NCBI GenBank assembly: GCA_031553835.1
Contig: JAVBKX010000041.1
Coordinates: 62,001-126,000 of the forward strand
From: JAVBKX01 sp031553835
Lineage (GTDB): Bacteria; Bacteroidota; Bacteroidia; Bacteroidales; Azobacteroidaceae
Length of the DNA: 64,000 nucleotides
Direction: 5' to 3'
Of this stretch, positions 32,826-43,927 are shown piece by piece. Both the position numbers and the translations under genes were made by a program. The first letter of the stretch is position 1; the number at the start of each line of letters is the position of its first letter. Under the pieces are notes generated by a model that did not search any database, was not told the DNA's origin, and saw only the letters and a program-made list of their open reading frames with translations.

Positions 32826-35800
32826 ATGCAAAAATTCAAATTTATTGTTTCATTCACCTTTTTATGGTATGCCGGATTTGTTTTCGGGCAAGCAATTCCG
32901 GTACAAGGTGTCATTAAAAATGTCAACGGAGAGACCCTGCCGGGGGTTAGTATTGCCATTAAAGGAACCAGTACCGGCACAACAAGCGATATAGATGGAG
33001 GATTTACGATAAGCGCAGATCCGAAAGCTGTATTGGTATTTACTTACACAGGGTATAAAGAACAACAGATTACTGTAAACGGACAACATGATTTGGCGGT
33101 CACTCTTATGGAAGACAATAAGTTGCTGGATGAAATTGTAGTCGTCGGATACGGTACCCAGCGCAAAATAGACATTACCGGTTCCGTAGCCTCTGTCGGC
33201 CGGGAAGAGATAACTTCGACCTCTACTTCAAACATGGCCAATGCTCTCCAGGGACGGGTACCGGGCTTAAATATCAAGCAAGATAGCGGAGAACCCGGAG
33301 ATTATGCCAACAATATTAAAATCAGGGGATTTGGCGATGCACTGGTGATTGTTGACGGTATTCCCCGCAGTGATTTTAACCGCATTGATCCGAATGAGAT
33401 CGAATCCGTATCTGTTCTTAAGGATGCTTCTGCTGCTGTCTATGGCGTAAGGGCTGCAAACGGGGTGATTTTAGTAACTACCCGCAGGGGAAGCTCCAAA
33501 CAAACCGAGATCACCTTCAATACTTCTTATGGATTCCAACAAATAACAAGATATCCGGAAGCATGCGATGCTTACCAGTATATGGACCTTTACAATGAAG
33601 CTTCCGCTAACAGAGGAGATCAATCCGCAACATACAGCCCTGAACTGATTGCTTCGGGTTCTCCTTATGCTAATATCAATTGGTATGATGAAGTGGTACG
33701 CAACAGCGTTCCTCAATATCAGGCAAACCTGACAGTAACAGGAGGTTCTGACAAGGTGCAGTATTTCAATAGTATCGGTTATTATAATGAAGAAGGCTTA
33801 TGGAAATCCAATTCATTGGATTATAAACGCTTTAATTTAAGGTCGAATGTAACAGCTAAAGTCACCGATAATCTTACTTCCGAATTTAATATCGGGGGTT
33901 ATTTAGACGAAAAGGATAGCCCGGCTTACGACACTCCCGATATATTCAAAGCTATTGGGGCAGGAGTTCCTATATGGGAAATATATGCAAACGGAGATCC
34001 CGATTATCTTGGTAAACTACAGAATGATGATGAAAATCCCTTAGTTAAAAGTTCTACGGAATACGGAGGCTTTCGTTATCGTAAAACGCTGCAATTGCAA
34101 CTTTCCGCTTCATTAAAATGGGATATTCCTTTTCTGAACGGATTGTCTGCTAAAGCGCTCCTCGCATACGACCCCAGATTCAGTAACAGCAAATTATTAA
34201 AGAAACAATTCTCTACCTACATATATGATCAATATACTCAGAAGATCGGAAATGGTACCACATCTGCTATGTCGAATATAAGCGAATGGAGGGATGAAAG
34301 CGCAACTACTACTACTCAAACATCACTTAATTATATTACAAAAATAAAAGAAAAACACAATGTCAACGCTTTGTTGCTGTTCGAAACCCGTTATTGGGAA
34401 AGCAGCGGATTGAGTGGAGGCCGTAATACCCTGATGGATATGGTGGAACAGATTTATGGAGGGTTGGTAGATAATGCACGTACCATCGACGGAACCGCCG
34501 ACCGAAATTCCAATGCCGGATTAGTTGGCCGTTTAGATTATGATTTTATGTCTAAATATTTAGTCCAAGCCAGTTTCCGTTACGATGGTTCTTCTAAATT
34601 TCGTAACAAAAAATGGGGATTTTTTCCTTCTCTTTCTTTAGGCTGGAGAATATCGGAAGAATCTTTTATCAAAAATAACCTGCATTTTGTTGAGAATCTA
34701 AAAATTCGGGGATCTATCGGAAAAATGGGGGATGACAATACCAATCCATATTTATGGCTGATGGCTTTCGATTATCCGGGAGGAGACCGCTATGTATTGG
34801 GTGACGGAGGTTTAATTCCAGGAGTCGGAATTCCTCAAATTCCGAATGAAAATGCAACATGGTTTACTGCAACGACCAAAAATATCGGATTTGAAATGAA
34901 CTTGTGGAATAGCAAATTAACGGCTGAATTTGACTATTTCCGCAGGGACCGCGACGGATTACTGGCCAACAGGGTTGCGACTATTCCCGGGACTTTTGGC
35001 TCTACATTCGCTCTGGAAAATATGAATTCGGATATGCAACGGGGATTCGAAATTGTATTAGGTCATAATAATCGTATCCAGGAGTTCTCATTCGGCGTAC
35101 AGGCCAACCTGACTTACACATTGGCTACCGATAAATTCATAGAGCGCACTCCTTCAGGAAATTCTTACGACAACTGGCGCAATAACCATACCGACCGTAA
35201 CAAAGACATCCTCTGGATGTATAATGCAATCGGCCAATATGGAAGCATGGAAGACATTTACAAATACGCCGCTTTAGGTGGCGTATATTACCGCGAATCC
35301 AACTATTTACCCGGCGACATCATTTATCAGGATTATAATGAAGACGGAATGATCGACGACTGGGATTTACAACCCTTGAAACGCCGGGATATCCCTTTAA
35401 TGAACTATGGTCTGACACTGAATATGAACTGGAAAGGTTTCGATTTAAGTATGCTGTTCCAGGGAGCAGCAATGTTCGATGCGAAAATAACTGCTTCTCC
35501 ATTGCAATGGGGAGGAAATGCATGGGAAATGTTTACCGATCGCTGGCACAAAGTGGATGCAGAAGGTAATTTTGATCCTTTTGATCCCGATGATCGGTGG
35601 GTGGCCGGAAAATACCCCAACACGCGTTTCACTGATCCTCAAAACTACGGGACAAACTCTACCTTCTGGTACAAAAACTGTAATTATATACGTCTGAAAA
35701 ATATGGAAATCGGTTATACACTCCCTCATCACCTCACCTCGCATTGGGGTATAAATAAGTTGAGAATTTACGCCAACGGATTCAATTTGCTGACTATCCA

Positions 35801-35897
35801 GGGAAAAGATATGGATTATTTGGATCCGGAAACAACAGAATTAGGACGTTATCCGATTATGAGGAATTTCAATTTCGGGGCAAATATTACTTTCTGA
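32826..35897 (+). CDS. SusC-like TonB-dependent outer-membrane transporter (PUL 1)
   Basis: 1023 residues. Signal peptide, then a carboxypeptidase-regulatory-like plug extension (VQGVIKNVNGETLPGVSIAI) and the SusC-type TonB box region DEIVVVGYGTQRKIDITGSV. The plug (about 115-230, with IKIRGFGDALVIVDGIPRSD) and a 22-strand barrel ending in aromatic F (FNFGANITF) follow. It imports oligosaccharides across the outer membrane with the SusD lipoprotein encoded 25 bases downstream. Confidence 0.96.
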   Translation: MQKFKFIVSFTFLWYAGFVFGQAIPVQGVIKNVNGETLPGVSIAIKGTSTGTTSDIDGGFTISADPKAVLVFTYTGYKEQQITVNGQHDLAVTLMEDNKLLDEIVVVGYGTQRKIDITGSVASVGREEITSTSTSNMANALQGRVPGLNIKQDSGEPGDYANNIKIRGFGDALVIVDGIPRSDFNRIDPNEIESVSVLKDASAAVYGVRAANGVILVTTRRGSSKQTEITFNTSYGFQQITRYPEACDAYQYMDLYNEASANRGDQSATYSPELIASGSPYANINWYDEVVRNSVPQYQANLTVTGGSDKVQYFNSIGYYNEEGLWKSNSLDYKRFNLRSNVTAKVTDNLTSEFNIGGYLDEKDSPAYDTPDIFKAIGAGVPIWEIYANGDPDYLGKLQNDDENPLVKSSTEYGGFRYRKTLQLQLSASLKWDIPFLNGLSAKALLAYDPRFSNSKLLKKQFSTYIYDQYTQKIGNGTTSAMSNISEWRDESATTTTQTSLNYITKIKEKHNVNALLLFETRYWESSGLSGGRNTLMDMVEQIYGGLVDNARTIDGTADRNSNAGLVGRLDYDFMSKYLVQASFRYDGSSKFRNKKWGFFPSLSLGWRISEESFIKNNLHFVENLKIRGSIGKMGDDNTNPYLWLMAFDYPGGDRYVLGDGGLIPGVGIPQIPNENATWFTATTKNIGFEMNLWNSKLTAEFDYFRRDRDGLLANRVATIPGTFGSTFALENMNSDMQRGFEIVLGHNNRIQEFSFGVQANLTYTLATDKFIERTPSGNSYDNWRNNHTDRNKDILWMYNAIGQYGSMEDIYKYAALGGVYYRESNYLPGDIIYQDYNEDGMIDDWDLQPLKRRDIPLMNYGLTLNMNWKGFDLSMLFQGAAMFDAKITASPLQWGGNAWEMFTDRWHKVDAEGNFDPFDPDDRWVAGKYPNTRFTDPQNYGTNSTFWYKNCNYIRLKNMEIGYTLPHHLTSHWGINKLRIYANGFNLLTIQGKDMDYLDPETTELGRYPIMRNFNFGANITF

Positions 35898-35922
35898 TTA
35901 GTAAAAAAGAACTACATAAAAT

Positions 35923-37803
35923 ATGAAAACAAATAATTTAATATATACAATCCTGTTGCTATTATGCGGTTTAGCCATCAGTTCATGCGATGATTTCCTG
36001 GACCAGCCGCCATTGAATAAAATAACAGGGGAACAGGTTTTTAATACAGAAGCAGGTATAGAAGCTTATATGGTTGTGCTCTATAACCGTTTGCCCATCG
36101 AAGATTTCAATTATGGAAGCGAATCCGGATTTAACAACTGGGTAGGCGGATCTTTTCAACCGGCATTGAGTTGTGATGAAGCGATACATTGCGAGTGGCC
36201 TCATGAAATGTTTGGTCCCACAGGTAATGGGATGTGGAACCAGTGGTGGGCTTATGACAACATACGTAATGTCAACACATTAATTAAAGAACTTGAAGTT
36301 TCCACTCTTTTCAATGAAAAACGTAAGAACGAATTGTTGGCAGAAGCACATGCAATCCGGGCATGGTATTATTTTGGACATGCCAAACGATACGGAGGTG
36401 TGCCTATCATCAAGGAACCTCAGGATTATGACCCTGTTGATCCTGAAAAACTGCGTGTACCCCGTAGTACGGAAGAAGAAACCTATAATTTCATTCTCGA
36501 AGATATTGATTTTGCGATCAACAATTTACCACTGACTCGCAATCCTCGTGAAAAATACCGGATGAATAAGTTCAGCGCCGCTGCTTTAAAATGCAGGGCA
36601 ATGTTGTATGCCGCTTCCATAGCCAATTATGGGACATACGACAAAAATGGCCTGGTAGGATTTGATGATAAGAATAAAGCTAAACTTTATTATACTGAAG
36701 CAGCTAAAGCGGCCAAAATAGTCATTGATGGAGGACATTACAGTTTGTACCGTGGAAATAGCGATAAAGCAAAAAATTACCAGGAAATGTTCTGGATAAA
36801 AGGAGAATGCCCCGAAGTAATTTTTGTAAAGAATTACCAATTTCCCAGCAAAACGCACAACTGGGATTTATGGCAATCGCCCTGGGGATACAGGCTTCCC
36901 GAAGGATACGGTTCACGCTTAAGCCCTACTCTCAACCTTGTGGAAAGTTATAAAATGACGAATGGTAGTTCAGGTGTATTACCTACGAATTCCCAGGGAT
37001 GGGTGGTTGGTAGCGACAATAAAATATTAGAAGTGGATGATCGTACCGATTTATTCAAAGGCAGAGATGCGCGGTTGAATGCCACGATTATGGTGCCGGG
37101 TGCCAAATGGACCAATGCCAAAGGAAGCATCAGCGGAATTATTGATGTTCAACGCGGAGTGGTTGAAAAAACAAGCCAGACTGTCCGGGTAATCAAAGAA
37201 GGAGGCGCTTTCACCGATCAGATCACTTACAACGACACAACGCTGTATGTGATCGGAAAACAAGGAATCGGAGGCACACTTGAATCTACTATAACCGGAT
37301 TTTATATCAAGAAATTTTTATATGAAGGAAATTCTCCACAGGATCCTAAGCACAGCACACAAGACCAGTCCTGGTTCGAATTCAGATATGCCGAAGTGCT
37401 TTTAAACTTTGCGGAAGCTGCTATCGAATTAGCACAAAATTTCGGAGATAATACCTATAAAAATGAGGCCTTGATTCACTTTAATGATGTAAGGGACAGG
37501 GCGGGTGTAGATCCTGCAACTTCGTTAACAATCAATCTCATACGGGAAGAAATGCAGGTCGAATTTATGTATGAAAATCGTCGCTTCTGGGATTTGAAAC
37601 GATGGAGACAATCCGAAAATGTAATGAAAAATGTAAAAATGAAAGGGCTGTATCCTTATTACGTGGCAAATACGAAGAAATGGATTTTCAAAAAATTGGA
37701 AGTAGGTGATCCTCATGATTTCAAAACTTATATGTATTATATACGAATCAATGATGAACAGATAAACCGGAATCCTCAGATTATACAAAATCCCGGTTAT
37801 TAA
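35923..37803 (+). CDS. SusD-like glycan-binding lipoprotein (PUL 1)
   Basis: 626 residues with lipoprotein signal LAISSCDDFLDQPP, the standard SusD start. TPR-like helices include AHAIRAWYYFGHAKRYGGVPII and the C-terminal IREEMQVEFMYENRRFWDLKRW, both SusD hallmarks. It sits on the outer membrane surface as the lid of the SusC barrel and binds the glycan. It is the second gene of the PUL operon. Confidence 0.96.
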   Translation: MKTNNLIYTILLLLCGLAISSCDDFLDQPPLNKITGEQVFNTEAGIEAYMVVLYNRLPIEDFNYGSESGFNNWVGGSFQPALSCDEAIHCEWPHEMFGPTGNGMWNQWWAYDNIRNVNTLIKELEVSTLFNEKRKNELLAEAHAIRAWYYFGHAKRYGGVPIIKEPQDYDPVDPEKLRVPRSTEEETYNFILEDIDFAINNLPLTRNPREKYRMNKFSAAALKCRAMLYAASIANYGTYDKNGLVGFDDKNKAKLYYTEAAKAAKIVIDGGHYSLYRGNSDKAKNYQEMFWIKGECPEVIFVKNYQFPSKTHNWDLWQSPWGYRLPEGYGSRLSPTLNLVESYKMTNGSSGVLPTNSQGWVVGSDNKILEVDDRTDLFKGRDARLNATIMVPGAKWTNAKGSISGIIDVQRGVVEKTSQTVRVIKEGGAFTDQITYNDTTLYVIGKQGIGGTLESTITGFYIKKFLYEGNSPQDPKHSTQDQSWFEFRYAEVLLNFAEAAIELAQNFGDNTYKNEALIHFNDVRDRAGVDPATSLTINLIREEMQVEFMYENRRFWDLKRWRQSENVMKNVKMKGLYPYYVANTKKWIFKKLEVGDPHDFKTYMYYIRINDEQINRNPQIIQNPGY

Positions 37804-37826
37804 TCAAATTATAAAAAATAAAGGAT

Positions 37827-38561
37827 ATGAAACGAAATATTTTAATACTATTCATTGTTCCATTCATATTGACTTCGTGTTTTGAGGTGGACAATTATGA
37901 CACTCCCAATGCAGGTATTTACGGAACATTAATCGACAGCGAACAGGGAACTCCGGTATATACCGAACAGCCCGATGGTTGCAGGATCGTAATGTATGAT
38001 TTGTCATACGCAAACCCTACACCATTGAGGTTCTGGGCAAAAGCAGACGGAACTTTTCGCAATGTAGCTTTATTCAACGGCGATTACAACGTAACTCCGA
38101 CGGAAGGAAATTTTTTTCCGGTTCAAGCGGAGTTGGTTAAGCTCAAAGGGGTGACTAAACATGATTTTACTGTTACACCTTTCCTGCGATTAACAATTGT
38201 CGATATTGTAAAAGGAGCGGAAGGAAGCGCTGAAGTTACCGTGAAGTATCAGGTAAAACGCTCCACTCCGCCAGAAGGTATCGTGCTGGAACAAAAAACA
38301 ATCGCAGAATTATGGGTATTATGTAATACAAATCCTGTAATTTCATTTAGCAACAGAGGTTATAAAGAGAATATCAGTTACAAGAAAGAAATTAGTCGTT
38401 CATCAGATAATACTATTGAGCAAACTGTTTATGAGAGCCAGATACCCAATCTCGTAAGCGGACAAAAATATTACATGAGACTGGCCGCTCGTTCGAGTAC
38501 AGCATCCAATACATTGAAGAGAATGAACTATACCGAAACGGTAGAATTTACTGCACCCTGA
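37827..38561 (+). CDS. DUF3823 lipoprotein (PUL 1)
   Basis: 244 residues, lipoprotein signal FILTSC. The sequence (NAGIYGTLIDSEQGTPVYTE; GCRIVMYDL; LFNGDYNVTP) matches DUF3823, two beta-sandwich domains found next to SusD genes in Bacteroidetes. It is likely an accessory surface glycan-binding protein; ligand unknown. It is spaced 23 bases from susD and 18 from the GH3 gene. Confidence 0.8.
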   Translation: MKRNILILFIVPFILTSCFEVDNYDTPNAGIYGTLIDSEQGTPVYTEQPDGCRIVMYDLSYANPTPLRFWAKADGTFRNVALFNGDYNVTPTEGNFFPVQAELVKLKGVTKHDFTVTPFLRLTIVDIVKGAEGSAEVTVKYQVKRSTPPEGIVLEQKTIAELWVLCNTNPVISFSNRGYKENISYKKEISRSSDNTIEQTVYESQIPNLVSGQKYYMRLAARSSTASNTLKRMNYTETVEFTAP

Positions 38562-38579
38562 TAAAAACGAATTTAAATA

Positions 38580-41129
38580 ATGAAGAAAATCATTCTAAGC
38601 ATAATTATTTTATTAACTATAGACGGATTAGTAAAAGGACAAAACGAGAAATACAAGGACATGAACACCTCTCAACACGAGCGTATCATGGATCTATTAT
38701 CCCGACTCACAGTGGAAGAAAAAGTCTCTTTACTGAGAGCCACTTCTCCGGGTATTCCCCGCTTGGATATCGACAAATACTACCATGGGAATGAAGCCTT
38801 GCATGGAGTGGTCCGCCCGGGTAATTTTACCGTATTCCCCCAAGCCATCGGATTGGCAAGTATGTGGAATCCGGAATTGTTGTTCGAGATTTCGACAGCC
38901 ATATCTGATGAAGCCCGCGGACGTTGGAATGAACTCAACCGGGGAAAAGATCAGCAGGGATTCTTCAGCGATCTGCTTACATTCTGGTCTCCTACAGTCA
39001 ATATGGCAAGGGATCCCCGTTGGGGACGCACTCCTGAAACGTATGGCGAAGATCCTTACCTTGCAGGCATATTGGGCGCCGCCTTTGTTAAAGGATTGCA
39101 GGGCGATCATCCCCGTTACTTGAAAATCATTTCGACTCCCAAGCATTTTGCAGCGAATAATGAAGAACATAACCGCTTTGAATGCGATGCTGTGATTTCG
39201 GAAAAAGATTTACGTGAATATTATTTCCCGGCATTCGAACGCTGTATCGTGGAGGGGAAAGCTCAGTCTATCATGACAGCCTACAATGCCATCAATGGAG
39301 TTCCGTGTACAGCTAATGACTGGCTGTTGAAAAAAGTGCTTCGTCATGACTGGGGTTTCAACGGATATGTCGTTTCGGATTGCGGCGGCCCCGAATTCAT
39401 GGTTAGTCATCATAAATATATGAAGACCCCGGAAGTTGCCGCCACCTTAGCATTGAAAGCCGGACTTGACCTTGAATGCGGGGATAATATTTATATTGAT
39501 CCCCTACTCAGTGCTTATAAACAAAAAATGATAAGTGATGCGGATATTGATTCGGCTGCTTATCGGGTGTTGAGGGCGCGAATGAAACTCGGTTTGTTCG
39601 ACGATCCGGGTAAGAATCCGTATAATACCATTTCTCCTTCAGTGGCAGGCTGTGAAAAGCATAAGCAATTGGCATTGACAGCTGCCCGCCAAAGTTTGGT
39701 TTTATTGAAAAATGACAAAAATTTTCTTCCGTTGAATGAAAACAAAATAAAATCAATAGCTGTGGTAGGAATCAATGCAGGAAATTGTGAATTCGGCGAT
39801 TACAGCGGAATCCCGGCAAATCATCCGGTATCCGTTCTCGAAGGAATACAAAACCGGGTCGGAGATAAAATTAAAATCGTATATGCTCCCTGGAACTCTT
39901 CGACTTCCGGTTACGAATTAATATCCAGGCAATATTTTCCTCTGGGATTGAAGGCGGAATATTTTGATAATCAGGAATTGGAAGGAAGTCCCAAAACACG
40001 AACCGATGAAATTATCAATTTTGAACCGGCCAATCAGGCTCCCGATCCGTTCCTGCCGGCATCTCCATTGTCCATCCGGTGGACAGGAGAGTTAGTCCCT
40101 ACAGTATCGGGACAATACACTTTCGGATTTGCAACTGACGATGGCTGCCGTTTATTTCTTGACGGAAAAAAAGTAATCGATTCATGGCATAACAGAGGCA
40201 TACAAACCGACAGTTTTTCAATTGAATTGAAGAAAGGAGAAAAATACAACCTGAGAGCTGAATATTTTGACACAGCAGGAGAAGCTGTTGCAAAATTGTA
40301 TTGGCGAACTCCCGATGTGGACAAAAAAGACCTGATCGACTTATATGGAGAAGCCGGAAAAGCCATCCGGGAATGTGATGTAACGATTGCCGTTCTGGGT
40401 ATCAACAAATCGATCGAACGTGAAGGACAAGACCGGGTTACTATCGAGTTACCCAAAGACCAGCAGGTTTTTATTGAAGAGGCATTCAAAACCAATCCGA
40501 AAACAGTCGTGGTCTTGGTTGCCGGAAGTTCCTTAGCAATCAATTGGATCAACGAAAATGTTCCTGCCATCCTGAATGCCTGGTACCCGGGAGAACAAGG
40601 AGGAAACGCTGTAGCCGAAGCTCTGTTTGGTGATTATAATCCGGGCGGACGTCTTCCGTTGACCTATTATAACAGCCTGAGCGAAATCCCTGCTTTCGAT
40701 GATTACAATATCAAACAAGGCCGTACTTATATGTATTTCGAAGGAAAACCACTGTATCCTTTCGGATATGGATTGAGTTATACGAAATTTTTATATAAAA
40801 ATTTAACTATGGAGCAATCTGATTCCGATGTAAACATCCATTTTACCCTTCAAAATGCAGGCAAATATGATGGAGATGAAGTAGTACAGGTATATGTTAA
40901 ATTTCCCGGCACAGGAGAAAAACAGGCTATCAAACAATTGAAAGGATTTAAACGGACTTCTTTAGCCAAAGGGAAAAGCGAACAGATTTCGATAAACATT
41001 CCTAAAAAAGAACTTCGTTTATGGGACGAAAAACAGGGAAAATTCTACACTCCTTCCGGAAGTTATGTTTTCGAAGTAGGATCTTCCTCTGCAGATATAC
41101 AGTTGAAACAAAATATGATTATTAAATAA
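38580..41129 (+). CDS. GH3 beta-glycosidase with PA14 insert
   Basis: 849 residues with a signal peptide. The TIM-barrel domain has the substrate-binding STPKHFAANNEEHNRF and the nucleophile D267 in GYVVSDCGG. A PA14 domain (about 455-580: LGLKAEYFDNQELEG...GQYTFGFATDDGCRLFLDGK) is inserted. Then comes the alpha/beta sandwich, with IEREGQDRVTIELP probably bearing the acid/base, and a fibronectin-like C-terminus. The family includes beta-glucosidases and beta-xylosidases; PA14 types are often beta-glucosidases. Periplasmic trimming of imported oligosaccharide is inferred. Confidence 0.93.
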   Translation: MKKIILSIIILLTIDGLVKGQNEKYKDMNTSQHERIMDLLSRLTVEEKVSLLRATSPGIPRLDIDKYYHGNEALHGVVRPGNFTVFPQAIGLASMWNPELLFEISTAISDEARGRWNELNRGKDQQGFFSDLLTFWSPTVNMARDPRWGRTPETYGEDPYLAGILGAAFVKGLQGDHPRYLKIISTPKHFAANNEEHNRFECDAVISEKDLREYYFPAFERCIVEGKAQSIMTAYNAINGVPCTANDWLLKKVLRHDWGFNGYVVSDCGGPEFMVSHHKYMKTPEVAATLALKAGLDLECGDNIYIDPLLSAYKQKMISDADIDSAAYRVLRARMKLGLFDDPGKNPYNTISPSVAGCEKHKQLALTAARQSLVLLKNDKNFLPLNENKIKSIAVVGINAGNCEFGDYSGIPANHPVSVLEGIQNRVGDKIKIVYAPWNSSTSGYELISRQYFPLGLKAEYFDNQELEGSPKTRTDEIINFEPANQAPDPFLPASPLSIRWTGELVPTVSGQYTFGFATDDGCRLFLDGKKVIDSWHNRGIQTDSFSIELKKGEKYNLRAEYFDTAGEAVAKLYWRTPDVDKKDLIDLYGEAGKAIRECDVTIAVLGINKSIEREGQDRVTIELPKDQQVFIEEAFKTNPKTVVVLVAGSSLAINWINENVPAILNAWYPGEQGGNAVAEALFGDYNPGGRLPLTYYNSLSEIPAFDDYNIKQGRTYMYFEGKPLYPFGYGLSYTKFLYKNLTMEQSDSDVNIHFTLQNAGKYDGDEVVQVYVKFPGTGEKQAIKQLKGFKRTSLAKGKSEQISINIPKKELRLWDEKQGKFYTPSGSYVFEVGSSSADIQLKQNMIIK

Positions 41130-41133
41130 AAAT

Positions 41134-43899
41134 ATGATGCGCAAAAATCTTATAATATGGATGTTATCGGGTATTTTCGGTCTCTTGCAGGCCGGAAATA
41201 CCACCGCGTCTTCCTTACCGAAGATGAAACCGGTAAAAAAGGTAATCTACCTCGCCATCTCTAACGATTCGCCCGAAGCAAAACACATTTGTCGTGTCTT
41301 CCAGGGAATAATCAACCGGGATTCTGCCGAGATATTTTTAGCCAATGATAATAAAGAATTAGAATGGTTCAAATATTTAAATGTTCCCTACGGACGTCCA
41401 TCCCAAATCATTAATTCCGGTTCGAATCAGGGATTAAGAACCTTATTCAGAAATTATAAAGACCGTTTAGACAAGTTGGTCGTTTGTAATTTTGCCAACG
41501 ATGACTATACTTTCAATATGGCTGTCAACATGGCTTGTGTTGAAAATGCCCTGCCGGTGAGTGAATCCTTGAAAAATAGTTTAGTCAGCGAATTCGGTTG
41601 GAACAAAGAAATCGTAGATATCCGGAACCAATGGTCTAATATTACGGAAGCATACGATTGGGCTTTGAAAAACCTGATGCCGCAAATAAACAAGCAAATT
41701 GCTTTCAGTGTTGGCTTGCGCGACGATTGGAGAAATGGAGGATGGGCTATCTACGATTATGCGGTCGCTTCCCGGTCTTTTTGCTTTTGGGTTAATGACG
41801 AAACCGCTGCCGGAAAAGTTATTATCAAAAAAATATTAAACACTCCCGGTTATCCCAAAAATTCGTATGTGTTGGGATACGGTATGCATGGCGACGATCT
41901 GAACCTGACCATTAATCCGGAAGGTTTCGGGTTTCTTGTCAGCGATTTATTCCCTAATGGTAGTTATTATTCTTCGTTCCCGTCGCAGACGTTCCCTGTC
42001 AAACCCAATACCGCGTTGACGGCCGGGTCGGGTAAAGTATATGTCGCGCTTCATTGGAGCGACGGCGATAATATCCAATTCAACCACAATGCCAGCCGTG
42101 ATATTTTTAATCAGAAAGACAGGGGAAGTGTTCCCGTATCCATGACTTTATCTCCGGCTTTAGTCGATATAGCTCCTTTTATCCTGAAATATTATTATGA
42201 AAATGCGACGGAAAATGACGAATTCATTGGTGGACCTTCGGGAGTACAATACATCCAGGAACCCTATTATAAACCGGAAGATTACAATTCCTGGTGTGTA
42301 ATGAACGGGGAATGGCTTGAAAAGGCCGGAATGAATACCACTGCCTCTTCTTTACGCTGGCCGGCACAAGCTTTTTACAACAACGGTTTTACTCAAACAA
42401 ATGTGACCGGAACACTGGCATGGACAAGCGGCAGTTATAAAGATGCTTATTACTGGAACGGAATGCCTGTGGTATGCACCGGAGGAGTGGTTGCTACCGA
42501 ACAAAACCTGTACAATTACTTAGTAAGTGTACAATCATCGGATAATTATCCGGTTTTTACAGGAGTATATATGGTTCAGGCCGGTTTTGGTTCGGCCGGA
42601 TATCCTGCCATCAAAAGGGTTTTTGAAAGATTGAACACCGAATTTCCGGGAAAATACGTTTTCCAGAAAGCCGGGGATTTAATGGCTACAGCCAAAAAAT
42701 ACTTTGAATCAACACAAGCTCCTTTCAAACAACACACAATCCCGGGACGCATTGAAGCCGAAGATTTTGACCTGGGAGGCCAGGGCGCCGGATTTTATGA
42801 CCATGCTAAGAAAAACGAAGGTGGAGCATACCGGAATGCCAAAAGCGATTATGCAGGCATAGGAGGAGGAGCCAGCGAATATTTTGTCGGATGGACTGAT
42901 ACGGGCGAATGGCTCAATTATACGGTCGATGTAGCTGAAGAGGGCGTGTATGACCTGAAAATGAATTATTCGACGCCTTCCTCAGGAAGCAAGGGCATTT
43001 GTATCTTGCTGGATAACAATACGCTTGCATCTGTCGAACTGGAAGGAACAGGAGGAAATAACCGTTATGAAAACCAAACGGTTAAAGTAAACCTGGAAGC
43101 AGGAAAACACAACCTGAAAATCCAGTTTACATCGAGTGGTATGAATCTCGATTACATCGAATTTACAAAAAAACAAGAAATAATTCCTGAAATAAAAGGA
43201 GATAAAATCTATAAACTGGTAGTCAAACAAAGTGGGAAATGCCTTGCTTTACAACAAAATAACCAACTTAGTGGCACCAATATCGTACAACAATCGTTCA
43301 ATACAGGCAAACATCAATGTTGGAAGATTAAAGTGGCAGGGGAAGCCTGCTATACGTTGGAATCGGTTTATTCCGGTTTATTCATTACATCGAGAGGAAC
43401 CGGTAATTTGCAGCAATATCCTTTTGATTGTATTGCTGATAATGGGAAATGGATACTGGATTATCAGGGCGACGAACTTTTTGCTATCCATCCCAAAAAA
43501 TCGGTCAAAGCAATAGGTATTCCAAATAATCAAACAGATGAAAATGTGCTGTTGACTGTATTGGATAATACCGGGACAGATAACCAGTTATTCTACATTG
43601 AAGAAGTAGATTCTAATTTATCTATAGACGAATCAATGGATATGAAGCATAACTTGGCGCCTTATCCCAACCCATTTTCTTCCCATATTATAATCCCGCT
43701 ATATTGTCACCAACCGGAAACGGTTGATTTCCGGATTTACAATTTTTCAGGAGCATTAGTTTATCAATCTTACAAATCGATACAAGCCGGTCTTAACCGG
43801 TTGGAATGGAATGCTCCGGATATGGCTCCGGGATTGTATCTATATCAGATAAAATCAAAATATCAAAATATCAACGGTCGGATTCTCAAAGTCCGATAA
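41134..43899 (+). CDS. GxGYxYP-type putative glycosidase with CBM6, ricin-like and T9SS domains
   Basis: 921 residues. After a short signal, residues about 35-525 follow the GxGYxYP putative glycoside hydrolase pattern (IYLAISNDSPEAKHICRVFQG; GYGMHGDDLNLTIN; VALHWSDGDNIQFNH). A CBM6-like domain (about 535-685: PGRIEAEDFDLGGQGAGFYD, DTGEWLNYTVDV), a ricin-like lectin domain (about 690-825: YKLVVKQSGKCLALQQN) and a C-terminal T9SS sorting domain (PNPFSSHIIIPLY...GLYLYQIKSK) follow. It should be secreted or cell-surface bound and bind glycan. The hydrolase activity is not established. Confidence 0.8.
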   Translation: MMRKNLIIWMLSGIFGLLQAGNTTASSLPKMKPVKKVIYLAISNDSPEAKHICRVFQGIINRDSAEIFLANDNKELEWFKYLNVPYGRPSQIINSGSNQGLRTLFRNYKDRLDKLVVCNFANDDYTFNMAVNMACVENALPVSESLKNSLVSEFGWNKEIVDIRNQWSNITEAYDWALKNLMPQINKQIAFSVGLRDDWRNGGWAIYDYAVASRSFCFWVNDETAAGKVIIKKILNTPGYPKNSYVLGYGMHGDDLNLTINPEGFGFLVSDLFPNGSYYSSFPSQTFPVKPNTALTAGSGKVYVALHWSDGDNIQFNHNASRDIFNQKDRGSVPVSMTLSPALVDIAPFILKYYYENATENDEFIGGPSGVQYIQEPYYKPEDYNSWCVMNGEWLEKAGMNTTASSLRWPAQAFYNNGFTQTNVTGTLAWTSGSYKDAYYWNGMPVVCTGGVVATEQNLYNYLVSVQSSDNYPVFTGVYMVQAGFGSAGYPAIKRVFERLNTEFPGKYVFQKAGDLMATAKKYFESTQAPFKQHTIPGRIEAEDFDLGGQGAGFYDHAKKNEGGAYRNAKSDYAGIGGGASEYFVGWTDTGEWLNYTVDVAEEGVYDLKMNYSTPSSGSKGICILLDNNTLASVELEGTGGNNRYENQTVKVNLEAGKHNLKIQFTSSGMNLDYIEFTKKQEIIPEIKGDKIYKLVVKQSGKCLALQQNNQLSGTNIVQQSFNTGKHQCWKIKVAGEACYTLESVYSGLFITSRGTGNLQQYPFDCIADNGKWILDYQGDELFAIHPKKSVKAIGIPNNQTDENVLLTVLDNTGTDNQLFYIEEVDSNLSIDESMDMKHNLAPYPNPFSSHIIIPLYCHQPETVDFRIYNFSGALVYQSYKSIQAGLNRLEWNAPDMAPGLYLYQIKSKYQNINGRILKVR

Positions 43900-43927
43900 T
43901 ATTATCAACAATTTAAATCATTTAATC